The notes beneath the pieces are model-generated. The model saw nothing but the letters and a program-made list of their open reading frames with translations, had not been told where the DNA came from and made no database searches. DNA of 64,000 bases, from positions 1 through 64,000 of the forward strand of contig JADJGU010000001.1 of the NCBI GenBank assembly GCA_016707885.1, in the 5' to 3' direction. Below are positions 34,533 through 42,802 of this stretch, in pieces. The translations under genes and the position numbers were made by a program. Position 1 is the first letter of the stretch, and each line of letters starts with the position of its first letter. The stretch is from Sphingomonadales bacterium. GTDB lineage: Bacteria > Pseudomonadota > Alphaproteobacteria > Sphingomonadales > Sphingomonadaceae.

Positions 34533-35333
34533 ATGAGTGAATTCTGGACCGCCGTGATCCTGGGCATTGTGGAAGGGATCACCGAATTCCTCCCCGTATC
34601 GTCAACCGGGCATTTGATTCTCGCGACCGAGCTGATGGGTTATGATGCCAAGCGCTGGGCCTTGTTCAACATCGCGATTCAGCCGGGCGCTATCCTTGCC
34701 ATTGTCGTGCTCTATTGGCGGACATTTTGGGAGGTGTTTACCGGGCTGTTCCGTTGGGACGCGAAGGCGGTGGCCTTTACGCGCAACCTGTTGCTCGCCT
34801 TTTTCCCCGCGGTGGTGCTGGGGCTGGCCTTTGGCGACGCGATTGAGGTGATGCTCGAAAATGCCGTCATCGTTGCATGGGCGCTGATCATCGGCGGCTT
34901 TGCGATATTGGTGGTGGAGAAATATGCGAAGACCAGCGATGCCGGCGGGGTGGCCGAAATCAGCTGGCAACGCTCCGCTGCGGTGGGCCTTGTGCAATGT
35001 CTGGCGATGATCCCCGGCGTGTCGCGTTCGGGCGCGACGATATTGGGGGCGATGGCGATGGGGGTCGACCGCAAGACCGCCGCCGAGTTCAGCTTCTTCC
35101 TCGCTTTGCCCACGCTCACCGGCGCGACCGTGCTGCAGCTTTACAAGCACCGCAGCGAGGTGAGCGCGGACGATATGGGCTTGCTGGCGGTAGGCTTTGT
35201 GGTGTCGTTCCTTGTTGCCTGGGCGGTGGTGAAGGCCTTCCTCGCGGTGGTGACGCGCTATGGCTTTGGGCCGTTTGCCTGGTACCGAATCATTGCGGGG
35301 GTGGCGGCCTTAGTGTGGCTGGAGATGCGGTAA
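34533..35333 (+). CDS. uppP: Undecaprenyl-diphosphate phosphatase
   Basis: A 266-residue membrane protein of the BacA/UppP family with GIVEGITEFLPVSSTGHLIL near the N-terminus, the catalytic Glu-rich loop, and the second motif PGVSRSGATI at about residues 160-170. It has about eight hydrophobic segments, the usual number. It recycles undecaprenyl diphosphate to the monophosphate carrier for peptidoglycan and polysaccharide synthesis, working at the outer face of the inner membrane, and confers bacitracin resistance when abundant. Confidence 0.96.
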   Translation: MSEFWTAVILGIVEGITEFLPVSSTGHLILATELMGYDAKRWALFNIAIQPGAILAIVVLYWRTFWEVFTGLFRWDAKAVAFTRNLLLAFFPAVVLGLAFGDAIEVMLENAVIVAWALIIGGFAILVVEKYAKTSDAGGVAEISWQRSAAVGLVQCLAMIPGVSRSGATILGAMAMGVDRKTAAEFSFFLALPTLTGATVLQLYKHRSEVSADDMGLLAVGFVVSFLVAWAVVKAFLAVVTRYGFGPFAWYRIIAGVAALVWLEMR

Positions 35334-35418
35334 GGTCCGTTTCGGTCCTTTTATGTTGAAATAAAGTTGCAGGCGGGACTAACTTGGTTTCAAATGCGGA
35401 ATAATAGGTCAGTATATT

Positions 35419-35433
35419 TGCCCTATTAGGGCA
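35419..35433. promoter_or_regulatory. TGCCC-N5-GGGCA palindrome upstream of gltD
   Basis: TGCCC TATTA GGGCA, with the symmetry extending one more base on each side of the spacer (TGCCCTA-T-TAGGGCA), ends 43 bases before the gltD ATG. The same TGCCC-N5-GGGCA form, also with an A/T-rich centre, lies in front of purA. It is a candidate operator. A weak terminator for uppP (TTTTCTT follows) is the alternative. Confidence 0.4.
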
Positions 35434-35476
35434 TTTTCTTGGTGTCAGCTTTGTCAGTTTTGGCTATGGCCGCGCC

Positions 35477-36919
35477 ATGGCACAAGAACGCATGCTCAAA
35501 TTCGTGGCAACAAGCCAGTCCTTCCCTGAAAAGCGGGAGGCCGTCTTGCGCGCCGAAGACTTCGCCGAAATCGCCAACCGCTATGCCCCCGACAAAGCCG
35601 CCGAACAGGCCTCGCGCTGCTCGCAATGCGGCGTGCCCTATTGCTCGGTCCACTGTCCCTTAGGCAACCACATCCCCGACTGGCTGCGCCTCACCGCCGA
35701 GGGGCGACTGCGCGAGGCCTATGAGCTGTCGAACCTGACCAGCAGCATGCCCGAAATCTGCGGCCGCATCTGCCCGCAGGACCGCCTTTGCGAAGGCAAT
35801 TGCGTGATCGAATTTTCGGGCCATGGCGCGGTCACCATCGGCAGCGTCGAGAAATATATCACCGACACCGCCTGGGCCGAAGGCTGGGTCGAACCCATCG
35901 AAGTCGGCCCGGCGCGCGGCCAATCGGTCGGCATCATCGGCGCTGGCCCCGGCGGACTGACCGCGGCGGAATATCTGCGCGTCGCGGGCTATGAGGTGCA
36001 TGTCTATGACCGCAACGACCGGATGGGCGGCCTTCTCACTTACGGCATCCCCGGCTTCAAGCTGGAAAAAGACGTCGTGATGCGCCGTGTCGAACGGCTC
36101 GCAGAAGGCGGCGTGGTCTTTCACCCCAATTTCGAGGTTGGCCGCGATGCCAGCCTTGATGAGCTGCGCGCCAAACATGACAGCGTGCTGATCGCGACCG
36201 GCGTCTATAAAGCCCGCGATATCAAGACGCCGGGCGTCGGCCTGTCTGGCATCCATGCCGCACTCGACTATCTCACCGCGTCGAACCGCAAAGGTTTTGG
36301 CGATGCCGTTGCCGCCTTTGACGACGGCACGCTGAATGCGGAGGGCAAAAATGTCGTCGTCATCGGCGGCGGCGATACCGCGATGGACTGCGTCCGCACT
36401 GCAATCCGACAAGGGGCAAAATCGGTCAAATGCCTCTACCGCCGCGACCGCGACAATATGCCGGGGTCGCAGCGCGAAGTCGCAAACGCCGAGGAAGAAG
36501 GCGTCGAATTTGTCTGGCTCTCCGCACCCAAGGCGTTCGACGGCACGGACAGCGTCGAAAAGGTGCATGTCAGCAAGATGCGCCTCGGCGCGCCCGACGC
36601 CAGCGGCCGCCGCGCGCCGGAGCAGGACCCACAGGGCGATTTCACGCTCGATGCCGACATGGTGATCATGGCGCTCGGCTTTGAGCCCGAGGATCTGCCA
36701 ACCCTATTTGGCTCGCCCGACCTGAACGTCACTCGCTGGGGCACCATCCGTGCCGACCATGTCACCGGCATGACCAACCTGCCAGGCGTCTTTGCCGTCG
36801 GCGATATCGTGCGAGGCGCGAGCCTTGTCGTCTGGGCGATCAAGGATGGCCGCGATGTGGTGGAGCATATGCACCGCTGGATGCAGAACAACCAAATCAA
36901 AGATAAGAAGGCTGCTTAA
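35477..36919 (+). CDS. gltD: Glutamate synthase (NADPH) small subunit
   Basis: A 480-residue GltD. N-terminal cysteines for [4Fe-4S] clusters lie in CSQCGVPYCSVHCPLGNHIP and CGRICPQDRLCEGNC, the FAD site is GAGPGGLTAAEYL, and the NADPH site is VVIGGGDTAMDC; AVGDIVRGASLVVWAI closes the fold. It passes electrons from NADPH to GltB, which makes two glutamates from glutamine and 2-oxoglutarate. The large subunit follows after one small gene. The ATG at 35477 gives a family-typical start. Confidence 0.96.
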   Translation: MAQERMLKFVATSQSFPEKREAVLRAEDFAEIANRYAPDKAAEQASRCSQCGVPYCSVHCPLGNHIPDWLRLTAEGRLREAYELSNLTSSMPEICGRICPQDRLCEGNCVIEFSGHGAVTIGSVEKYITDTAWAEGWVEPIEVGPARGQSVGIIGAGPGGLTAAEYLRVAGYEVHVYDRNDRMGGLLTYGIPGFKLEKDVVMRRVERLAEGGVVFHPNFEVGRDASLDELRAKHDSVLIATGVYKARDIKTPGVGLSGIHAALDYLTASNRKGFGDAVAAFDDGTLNAEGKNVVVIGGGDTAMDCVRTAIRQGAKSVKCLYRRDRDNMPGSQREVANAEEEGVEFVWLSAPKAFDGTDSVEKVHVSKMRLGAPDASGRRAPEQDPQGDFTLDADMVIMALGFEPEDLPTLFGSPDLNVTRWGTIRADHVTGMTNLPGVFAVGDIVRGASLVVWAIKDGRDVVEHMHRWMQNNQIKDKKAA

Positions 36920-36920
36920 A

Positions 36921-37484
36921 ATGCGTCATTCAACGCTGAAATCGTTAATTGCTGTCGCATTGCTCGCTGCCTGTCCCGTCCAGCTGCAGGCAGAGGATGC
37001 GCCGCAGAATCAAGCAAGTCCGATAGAGGACGCCAGGGCAATTCTTGCTGCGGCGCGAACGGAAGAATTGCTGGACGCAATGTTTGCGCAGCTTGTTCCT
37101 GTTATGGAGTCCGCTTTTGTCGGACAGCTTTCAACGTCCGCGGTCGGAAACGCTTTGCTAGAATCCTTAGATGCCAAATATCCTGGGGGCAGAGATGCTT
37201 TCGGAAAACGATTTGGCGAAATCATTTCGGCCGGTATGCGCGCAAAATACCCCGCCATTCTCGAAGCAGCAGCTCGAAAATATGTCGAACAGCTTGCTCC
37301 TGAAGACTTGCGAGCTGCAAGGGCATTTTATGAATCAGAATCAGGAGCCCGACTGTTGGTGGCACAGCCACAGTTGCAGGCTCAATTGCAGCAAGCCGGA
37401 CAGCAGATTGGAAGTCAGGTAGGAGCAGATTCCGCGGATATCTTGCTCGATGAGGCCGAGAAATATCTTGGGGAAATCAAATGA
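36921..37484 (+). CDS. DUF2059-family exported protein between gltD and gltB
   Basis: A 187-residue protein with a signal peptide (LIAVALLAACPVQLQA) and a DUF2059-like helical domain with a conserved LxPEDLRAARAFYESESG segment. A Cys follows LLAA, so it may be a lipoprotein. The function of the family is unknown. It begins 2 bases after gltD, and its stop overlaps the gltB ATG by 4 bases, so it is an integral part of the glutamate-synthase operon. I know of no reason for an envelope protein there. Confidence 0.8.
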   Translation: MRHSTLKSLIAVALLAACPVQLQAEDAPQNQASPIEDARAILAAARTEELLDAMFAQLVPVMESAFVGQLSTSAVGNALLESLDAKYPGGRDAFGKRFGEIISAGMRAKYPAILEAAARKYVEQLAPEDLRAARAFYESESGARLLVAQPQLQAQLQQAGQQIGSQVGADSADILLDEAEKYLGEIK

Positions 37485-40400
37485 CGAGGCAATTCCCAAC
37501 CCCAGAGCATGAACGCCTTGCCCGCGAAGGCATGTATTATCCCGAAACCGAACGTGATGCGTGCGGCGTTGGCCTGATCGCCGCCACTGATGGCAAGCCT
37601 TCACGCCGTGTGGTCGCAGCCGGAATCGAGGCCCTGAAAGCGGTCTGGCACCGCGGCGCGGTCGATGCCGATGGCAAGACCGGCGACGGTGCAGGTCTGC
37701 ATGTCGACCTGCCGGTCCGTTTTTTCGACGATGCGATTACCGCCGCCGGGCACAAACCGCAGCCCAACCGGCTTGCCGTCGGCATGGTCTTCCTGCCGCG
37801 CACCGACCTTGGCGCGCAAGAGGCTTGTCGTACTATCGTCGAGGCCGAAATCATCGAGGCAGGTTACACCATCTATGGCTGGAGGCAGGTGCCGGTCGAT
37901 GTTTCGGTGATCGGGCAGAAGGCGCAGGCTACGCGCCCTGAAATCGAGCAGATCATGATCGCCGGGCCGATGCCCGAGACGCAAGATGCCGCCGAATTTG
38001 AAAAGAACCTCTATCTCGTCCGCCGCCGGATCGAGAAAAAGGTGATCGCCGCACAGATCCGCGACTTCTATATCTGCAGCCTTTCATGCCAGTCGATCGT
38101 CTATAAGGGGCTGTTCCTCGCAGAGAGCCTGTCGATCTTTTACCCCGACCTGCAGGACGAACGCTTCGAAAGCCGTGTCGCGGTGTTTCACCAGCGTTAT
38201 TCGACCAACACCTTCCCGCAATGGTGGCTGGCGCAACCTTTCCGTGCGCTTGCTCACAATGGCGAAATCAACACGATCCGCGGCAACCAGAACTGGATGA
38301 AGAGCCACGAGATCAAGATGGCCAGCATCGCGTTCGGCGACCATTCGGACGATATAAAGCCGGTGATTCCGGCGGGTGCCTCTGACACGGGCGCGCTCGA
38401 TGCGGTGTTCGAAACGCTCGTCCGTTCGGGCAAGGAAGCGCCGACAGCCAAGCTGATGCTGATCCCGGAGGCATGGCAATCCAACCCCAACCTGCCCGCC
38501 AATCACAAAACCATGTACGAATATATGGCGAGCGTGATGGAGCCTTGGGATGGCCCAGCCGCTTTGGCAATGACCGACGGCCAGTGGGCGGTTGCGGGTG
38601 TCGACCGCAACGCGCTGCGTCCGCTGCGCTACAGCCGCACTAATGACGGTTTGCTGATCATCGGGTCGGAAACCGGGATGGTTGTCGTTCCCGAAAACAC
38701 CATCGTCGAAAAAGGCCGTCTTGGCCCCGGCCAGATGATCGCGGTCAATCTTGATGAGGGCAAACTCTACCGCGACAGCGAGCTTAAGGATCGCGTTGCT
38801 GCGGAACAGGATTATGCCGCGCTCGTTGGCGGCTTCCGCAGCATAGAGGACCTTCCCGAAGGTAAAGATACGTCGCGCGACTGGACACGTGCCGAACTGA
38901 CACGACGACAGGTTGCAGCAGGCATGACGCTCGAGGATATGGAAATGATCCTCTCCCCCATGGTCGAAGACGCCAAGGAGGCCGTTGGAAGCATGGGTGA
39001 CGATACTCCGCTTGCCGTGATTTCGGACAAGCCGCGCATCATCAGCCAGTTCTTCCGCCAGAATTTCAGTCAGGTCACCAATCCGCCGATCGACAGCTTG
39101 CGCGAACGACATGTTATGAGCCTGAAGACGCGTTTTTCTAACCTCGCCAACATCCTCGACGAGACCGGCCAGAATAGCGACGTCCTCGTGCTTGAAAGCC
39201 CGGTGCTGACAAACAGCGAATGGGATCGGTTGAAGGCGGCATTTGGCAAGGCAGCAGCGGAAATAGACTGTACCTATCCGGTCATCGAAGGTCAGGAAGG
39301 CCTTCGTGCGGCCATCCGCCGAATTCGCGAGGCAGCAGAGGCAGCGGTTCGTTCCGGCCAGACCGAATTGTTCCTGACCGATATGGACATTAGCGCCGAA
39401 CGTGTTGCGATCCCGATGATCCTCGCTGCGGCGGCGGTCCATACCCACCTCGTCCGTGCAGGCTTGCGTAGCTATGCTTCGGTCAATGTGCGTTCTGCCG
39501 AATGCCTCGACACGCATTATTTTGCTGTGCTGATCGGTGTGGGTGCGACCACGGTGAATGCCTATCTCGCAGAAGCCGCGATTGCTGATCGCCATGCGCG
39601 CGGGCTGTTGGGCGAACTGGATCTCGGAACCGCGATTGAGAACTACCGCACCGCGATCAATGAGGGTCTCCTCAAGATCATGTCGAAAATGGGTATCGCG
39701 GTAATCTCCAGCTATCGCGGCGGATACAATTTCGAGGCCGTAGGTTTGAGCCGCGCGCTGGTGAACGACTTCTTCCCCGGAATGCCGAATAAGATTTCCG
39801 GCGAAGGTTACCAATCGCTTTTCGTCAATGCGGCGGAACGCCATGCGGAAGCCTTTGACGCCGCGGTCGCCCGCCTTCCGATCGGCGGTTTCTACAAGCA
39901 ACGCAAAGATGGCGAGGCGCATGCCTATTCGGCGGGCCTGATGCACCTGCTGCAGAGCTCGGTCGCTAAGGACAGCTATTCAACCTATCTGCAATTTGCC
40001 GCCGGTGTGCGCGAATTGCCGCCAATCTATTTGCGTGACCTGATGGAATTCAATTTCCCCAAAGATGGCGTATCGCTCGATGAGGTGGAGGCAATAACCG
40101 AGATTCGCAAACGCTTCGTGACCCCTGGCATGTCGCTCGGCGCGCTCTCGCCCGAAGCGCATGAAACACTGGCCATCGCTATGAACCGGATCGGCGCGAA
40201 AGCAGTATCCGGCGAAGGAGGCGAAGACAGCAAGCGCTTCACCCCCTACGAAAATGGCGACAACGCCAACAGCGTGATCAAGCAGATTGCCTCAGGCCGC
40301 TTTGGCGTCACCGCCGAATATCTGGGCGCGTGCGAGGAAATCGAAATCAAAGTCGCCCAGGGTGCAAAGCCTGGCGAAGGCGGACAGCTTCCCGGCTTCA

Positions 40401-42004
40401 AAGTGACCGAAATGATTGCGCGGCTGCGCCATTCAACTCCGGGCGTGACGCTCATCTCCCCTCCCCCGCACCATGACATCTATTCGATCGAGGATCTTGC
40501 GCAGCTGATCTACGACCTGAAGCAGATCAACCCGCGTGCGCGCGTCTGCGTCAAGCTGGTCAGTGCGGCGGGTATCGGGACGATTGCCGCGGGCGTGGCA
40601 AAGGCGCACGCCGACGTCATCCTCGTCTCCGGCAATGTCGGCGGTACCGGGGCGAGCCCGCTTACCAGCATCAAATATGCGGGCACACCGTGGGAAATGG
40701 GCCTTTCCGAAGCCAATCAGGTGCTGACGCTCAACGGCCTGCGTCACCGGGTAAAGCTGCGCACCGATGGTGGGCTCAAGACCGGGCGCGACATCGTAAT
40801 AGCGGCCATTCTGGGTGCTGAAGAATATGGCATCGGCACGCTTAGCCTTGTCGCCATGGGCTGCATCATGGTGCGGCAATGCCATTCCAATACCTGCCCG
40901 GTCGGCGTTTGCGTGCAGGATGAAAAGCTGCGCGCCAAATTCACTGGTACACCCGAAAAGGTCATCAACCTGATGACCTTTATCGCCGAAGAGGTGCGCG
41001 AAATATTGGCACGGCTTGGGTTCCGCTCGCTCGATGAAGTCATCGGCCGCACCGAATTGCTGCGTCAGGTCAATCGCGGCGCAGAACATCTCGATGACCT
41101 CGATCTCAACCCGATCCTTGCCAAGGTTGATGCTCCGGACGAAGCACGGCGTTTCCACATCGAAGGTTTTCGCAACCCGGTTCCCGACAGTCTCGATGCG
41201 CAGATCATCAAGGATGCGCAGCCGGTGTTCAACCGGCGTGAAAAGATGCAGCTGACATATAATGTGCGCAACACGCATCGGGCGGTTGGCACGAAACTCA
41301 GTTCGGAAGTGACGCGGCTTTACGGAATGAAAGGGCTGGCCGACGATCATGTACAGATCCGATTGCGCGGCTCGGCTGGGCAGTCGTTGGGCGCATTCCT
41401 GTGTCAGGGTATCACGCTTGAAGTCTTTGGCGACGCCAATGACTATGTCGGCAAGGGATTGTCCGGCGGCAAGATCGTAGTGCGTCCGACGGTGAGTTCA
41501 AACCTTGAAAGCCAGCACAACTCGATCATCGGCAACACCGTCCTCTATGGCGCGACCAGCGGGAAGCTGTTTGCGGCTGGACAGGCGGGCGAACGTTTTG
41601 CAGTGCGTAATTCAGGAGCGAAGGTGGTTGTTGAAGGCTGCGGTGCCAATGGCTGCGAATATATGACCGGTGGGATCGCCGTGATCCTCGGCGAAACCGG
41701 CAGCAATTTTGGTGCAGGGATGACCGGCGGCATGGCCTTTGTCCTTGATCCCGATGGTCGCTTTGCCGAACGCGCCAACCCCGACGGCATCGTATGGCAA
41801 CGCCTCGTCAGCGCTTATTGGGAAGCAGAGCTCAAGGCTCTTGTTGCCGAACATGCCGCAGCCACCGACAGCCAGTGGTCGAACTCAATCCTTGAGGATT
41901 GGGAGCGGCGGCGTGGCGAATTTTGGCAGGTGTGCCCGAAAGAGATGCTATCCCGACTCGAGCATCCGCTTTCGGATACTTTCGCGAGTATAGCCGCCGA
42001 ATAG
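37481..42004 (+). CDS. gltB: Glutamate synthase (NADPH) large subunit
   Basis: A 1507-residue GltB of full length. The glutaminase nucleophile is C28 (ERDACGVGLIA), exposed after removal of a short propeptide. The FMN/synthase domain carries the [3Fe-4S] cysteines in MGCIMVRQCHSNTCPVGVC, and the C-terminal glycine-rich beta helix has GANGCEYMTGG. It takes the amide nitrogen of glutamine through an internal tunnel to 2-oxoglutarate. The ATG overlaps the stop of the DUF2059 gene. A 620-residue open frame on the opposite strand (38084-39946) is a shadow of this gene. Confidence 0.97.
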   Translation: MTRQFPTPEHERLAREGMYYPETERDACGVGLIAATDGKPSRRVVAAGIEALKAVWHRGAVDADGKTGDGAGLHVDLPVRFFDDAITAAGHKPQPNRLAVGMVFLPRTDLGAQEACRTIVEAEIIEAGYTIYGWRQVPVDVSVIGQKAQATRPEIEQIMIAGPMPETQDAAEFEKNLYLVRRRIEKKVIAAQIRDFYICSLSCQSIVYKGLFLAESLSIFYPDLQDERFESRVAVFHQRYSTNTFPQWWLAQPFRALAHNGEINTIRGNQNWMKSHEIKMASIAFGDHSDDIKPVIPAGASDTGALDAVFETLVRSGKEAPTAKLMLIPEAWQSNPNLPANHKTMYEYMASVMEPWDGPAALAMTDGQWAVAGVDRNALRPLRYSRTNDGLLIIGSETGMVVVPENTIVEKGRLGPGQMIAVNLDEGKLYRDSELKDRVAAEQDYAALVGGFRSIEDLPEGKDTSRDWTRAELTRRQVAAGMTLEDMEMILSPMVEDAKEAVGSMGDDTPLAVISDKPRIISQFFRQNFSQVTNPPIDSLRERHVMSLKTRFSNLANILDETGQNSDVLVLESPVLTNSEWDRLKAAFGKAAAEIDCTYPVIEGQEGLRAAIRRIREAAEAAVRSGQTELFLTDMDISAERVAIPMILAAAAVHTHLVRAGLRSYASVNVRSAECLDTHYFAVLIGVGATTVNAYLAEAAIADRHARGLLGELDLGTAIENYRTAINEGLLKIMSKMGIAVISSYRGGYNFEAVGLSRALVNDFFPGMPNKISGEGYQSLFVNAAERHAEAFDAAVARLPIGGFYKQRKDGEAHAYSAGLMHLLQSSVAKDSYSTYLQFAAGVRELPPIYLRDLMEFNFPKDGVSLDEVEAITEIRKRFVTPGMSLGALSPEAHETLAIAMNRIGAKAVSGEGGEDSKRFTPYENGDNANSVIKQIASGRFGVTAEYLGACEEIEIKVAQGAKPGEGGQLPGFKVTEMIARLRHSTPGVTLISPPPHHDIYSIEDLAQLIYDLKQINPRARVCVKLVSAAGIGTIAAGVAKAHADVILVSGNVGGTGASPLTSIKYAGTPWEMGLSEANQVLTLNGLRHRVKLRTDGGLKTGRDIVIAAILGAEEYGIGTLSLVAMGCIMVRQCHSNTCPVGVCVQDEKLRAKFTGTPEKVINLMTFIAEEVREILARLGFRSLDEVIGRTELLRQVNRGAEHLDDLDLNPILAKVDAPDEARRFHIEGFRNPVPDSLDAQIIKDAQPVFNRREKMQLTYNVRNTHRAVGTKLSSEVTRLYGMKGLADDHVQIRLRGSAGQSLGAFLCQGITLEVFGDANDYVGKGLSGGKIVVRPTVSSNLESQHNSIIGNTVLYGATSGKLFAAGQAGERFAVRNSGAKVVVEGCGANGCEYMTGGIAVILGETGSNFGAGMTGGMAFVLDPDGRFAERANPDGIVWQRLVSAYWEAELKALVAEHAAATDSQWSNSILEDWERRRGEFWQVCPKEMLSRLEHPLSDTFASIAAE

Positions 42005-42169
42005 GCGTAACCAGCCTTGAATTTTACAACCATTTACCTTGCTTGCCGCTTACTGACAGCATTGTTCAGTGCGGCGTCAGCCTTGGTTTGCTACTAGCAG
42101 CGCGTTCAGACCGAAATGGGGTCTGTCGCGCGCCTGCATAAACAGCAGGCATTTGTGGGGTGATGGGCC

Positions 42170-42712
42170 ATGCGCTCGATTGATTTGCGTGTCCCGGCAG
42201 TTGCCGGTTTTGCCATTCTTCTGCTGGCCTTTGCGCCCGGTGCGAAAGCCGCCCAGGCACAGGATATCCAGTTTGTCGAAGGAACGGGTGAAGAATCGAC
42301 CACTGCACCAATCGCATTTGCGCGTAACGCAGATGACAGCCGCGACGCCGAAGCTAAGCTGAACGAACTGGCAGAAGATCTGGCTAACCCGCGCGTTCAA
42401 AATGGCGTAGCTGCGATGGTCGAGCGAATGGGCGCAACACTGCTCGACTTGCCGGTTGGCAAATTCGTCGCAGCTGTTGAAAATGCGCGTCCGGGGACGA
42501 TCGAAAAACCCATCCGCGAAGACGCAACTGTCGCCGATCTGGCCGGCCGCGATACGGAACGTCTTCCGCGCAAACTGGGCAAAAGCAGTCGCCAGATGAT
42601 GACCATGCTCAGCGGTTTCGCTTCGACTTTTGCGACAATGATACCAGAGTTCGAGCAAATGGGGCGCGACCTTGAACGCAGCATGAAAGATATCAAAGCT
42701 GCGCGCGACTGA
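42170..42712 (+). CDS. Exported hypothetical protein
   Basis: A 180-residue protein with a signal peptide (AVAGFAILLLAFAPGAKAAQA). The mature part is mostly helical and charged: EAKLNELAEDLANPRVQNGVA, a short Leu/Pro linker, and a C-terminal helix EQMGRDLERSMKDIKAARD. I do not recognise a family. It is followed by a good intrinsic terminator and converges on putA. Nothing in the sequence gives its function. Confidence 0.7.
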   Translation: MRSIDLRVPAVAGFAILLLAFAPGAKAAQAQDIQFVEGTGEESTTAPIAFARNADDSRDAEAKLNELAEDLANPRVQNGVAAMVERMGATLLDLPVGKFVAAVENARPGTIEKPIREDATVADLAGRDTERLPRKLGKSSRQMMTMLSGFASTFATMIPEFEQMGRDLERSMKDIKAARD

Positions 42713-42734
42713 GAGATTTCGCCAACAGGGACAC

Positions 42735-42765
42735 CGTTAACGGGGGGCAATTTCGTTAACGGGGG
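42735..42765. repeat. Direct repeat CGTTAACGGGGG
   Basis: Two identical 12-mers at 42735-42746 and 42754-42765 lie between the stop of the hypothetical gene and the terminator. Each contains GTTAAC, itself a palindrome. Their role is unknown. Confidence 0.6.
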
Positions 42766-42766
42766 A

Positions 42767-42802
42767 GGGGCGGTGCCGGGTCGCGCATCGCCCCTTTTCT
42801 TT
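42767..42802 (+). terminator. Intrinsic terminator of the hypothetical gene
   Basis: Arms GGGGCGGTG (42767-42775) and CATCGCCCC (42786-42794), pairing with one G-T, are followed by TTTTCTTT. The T-run reaches the putA stop codon, so the two convergent genes share this end. Confidence 0.75.

Noticed and set aside
38084..39946. 620-residue open frame on the strand opposite gltB
   Set aside because: It lies fully inside gltB, has no ribosome-binding site, and its composition is that of an antisense reading of a high-GC gene.
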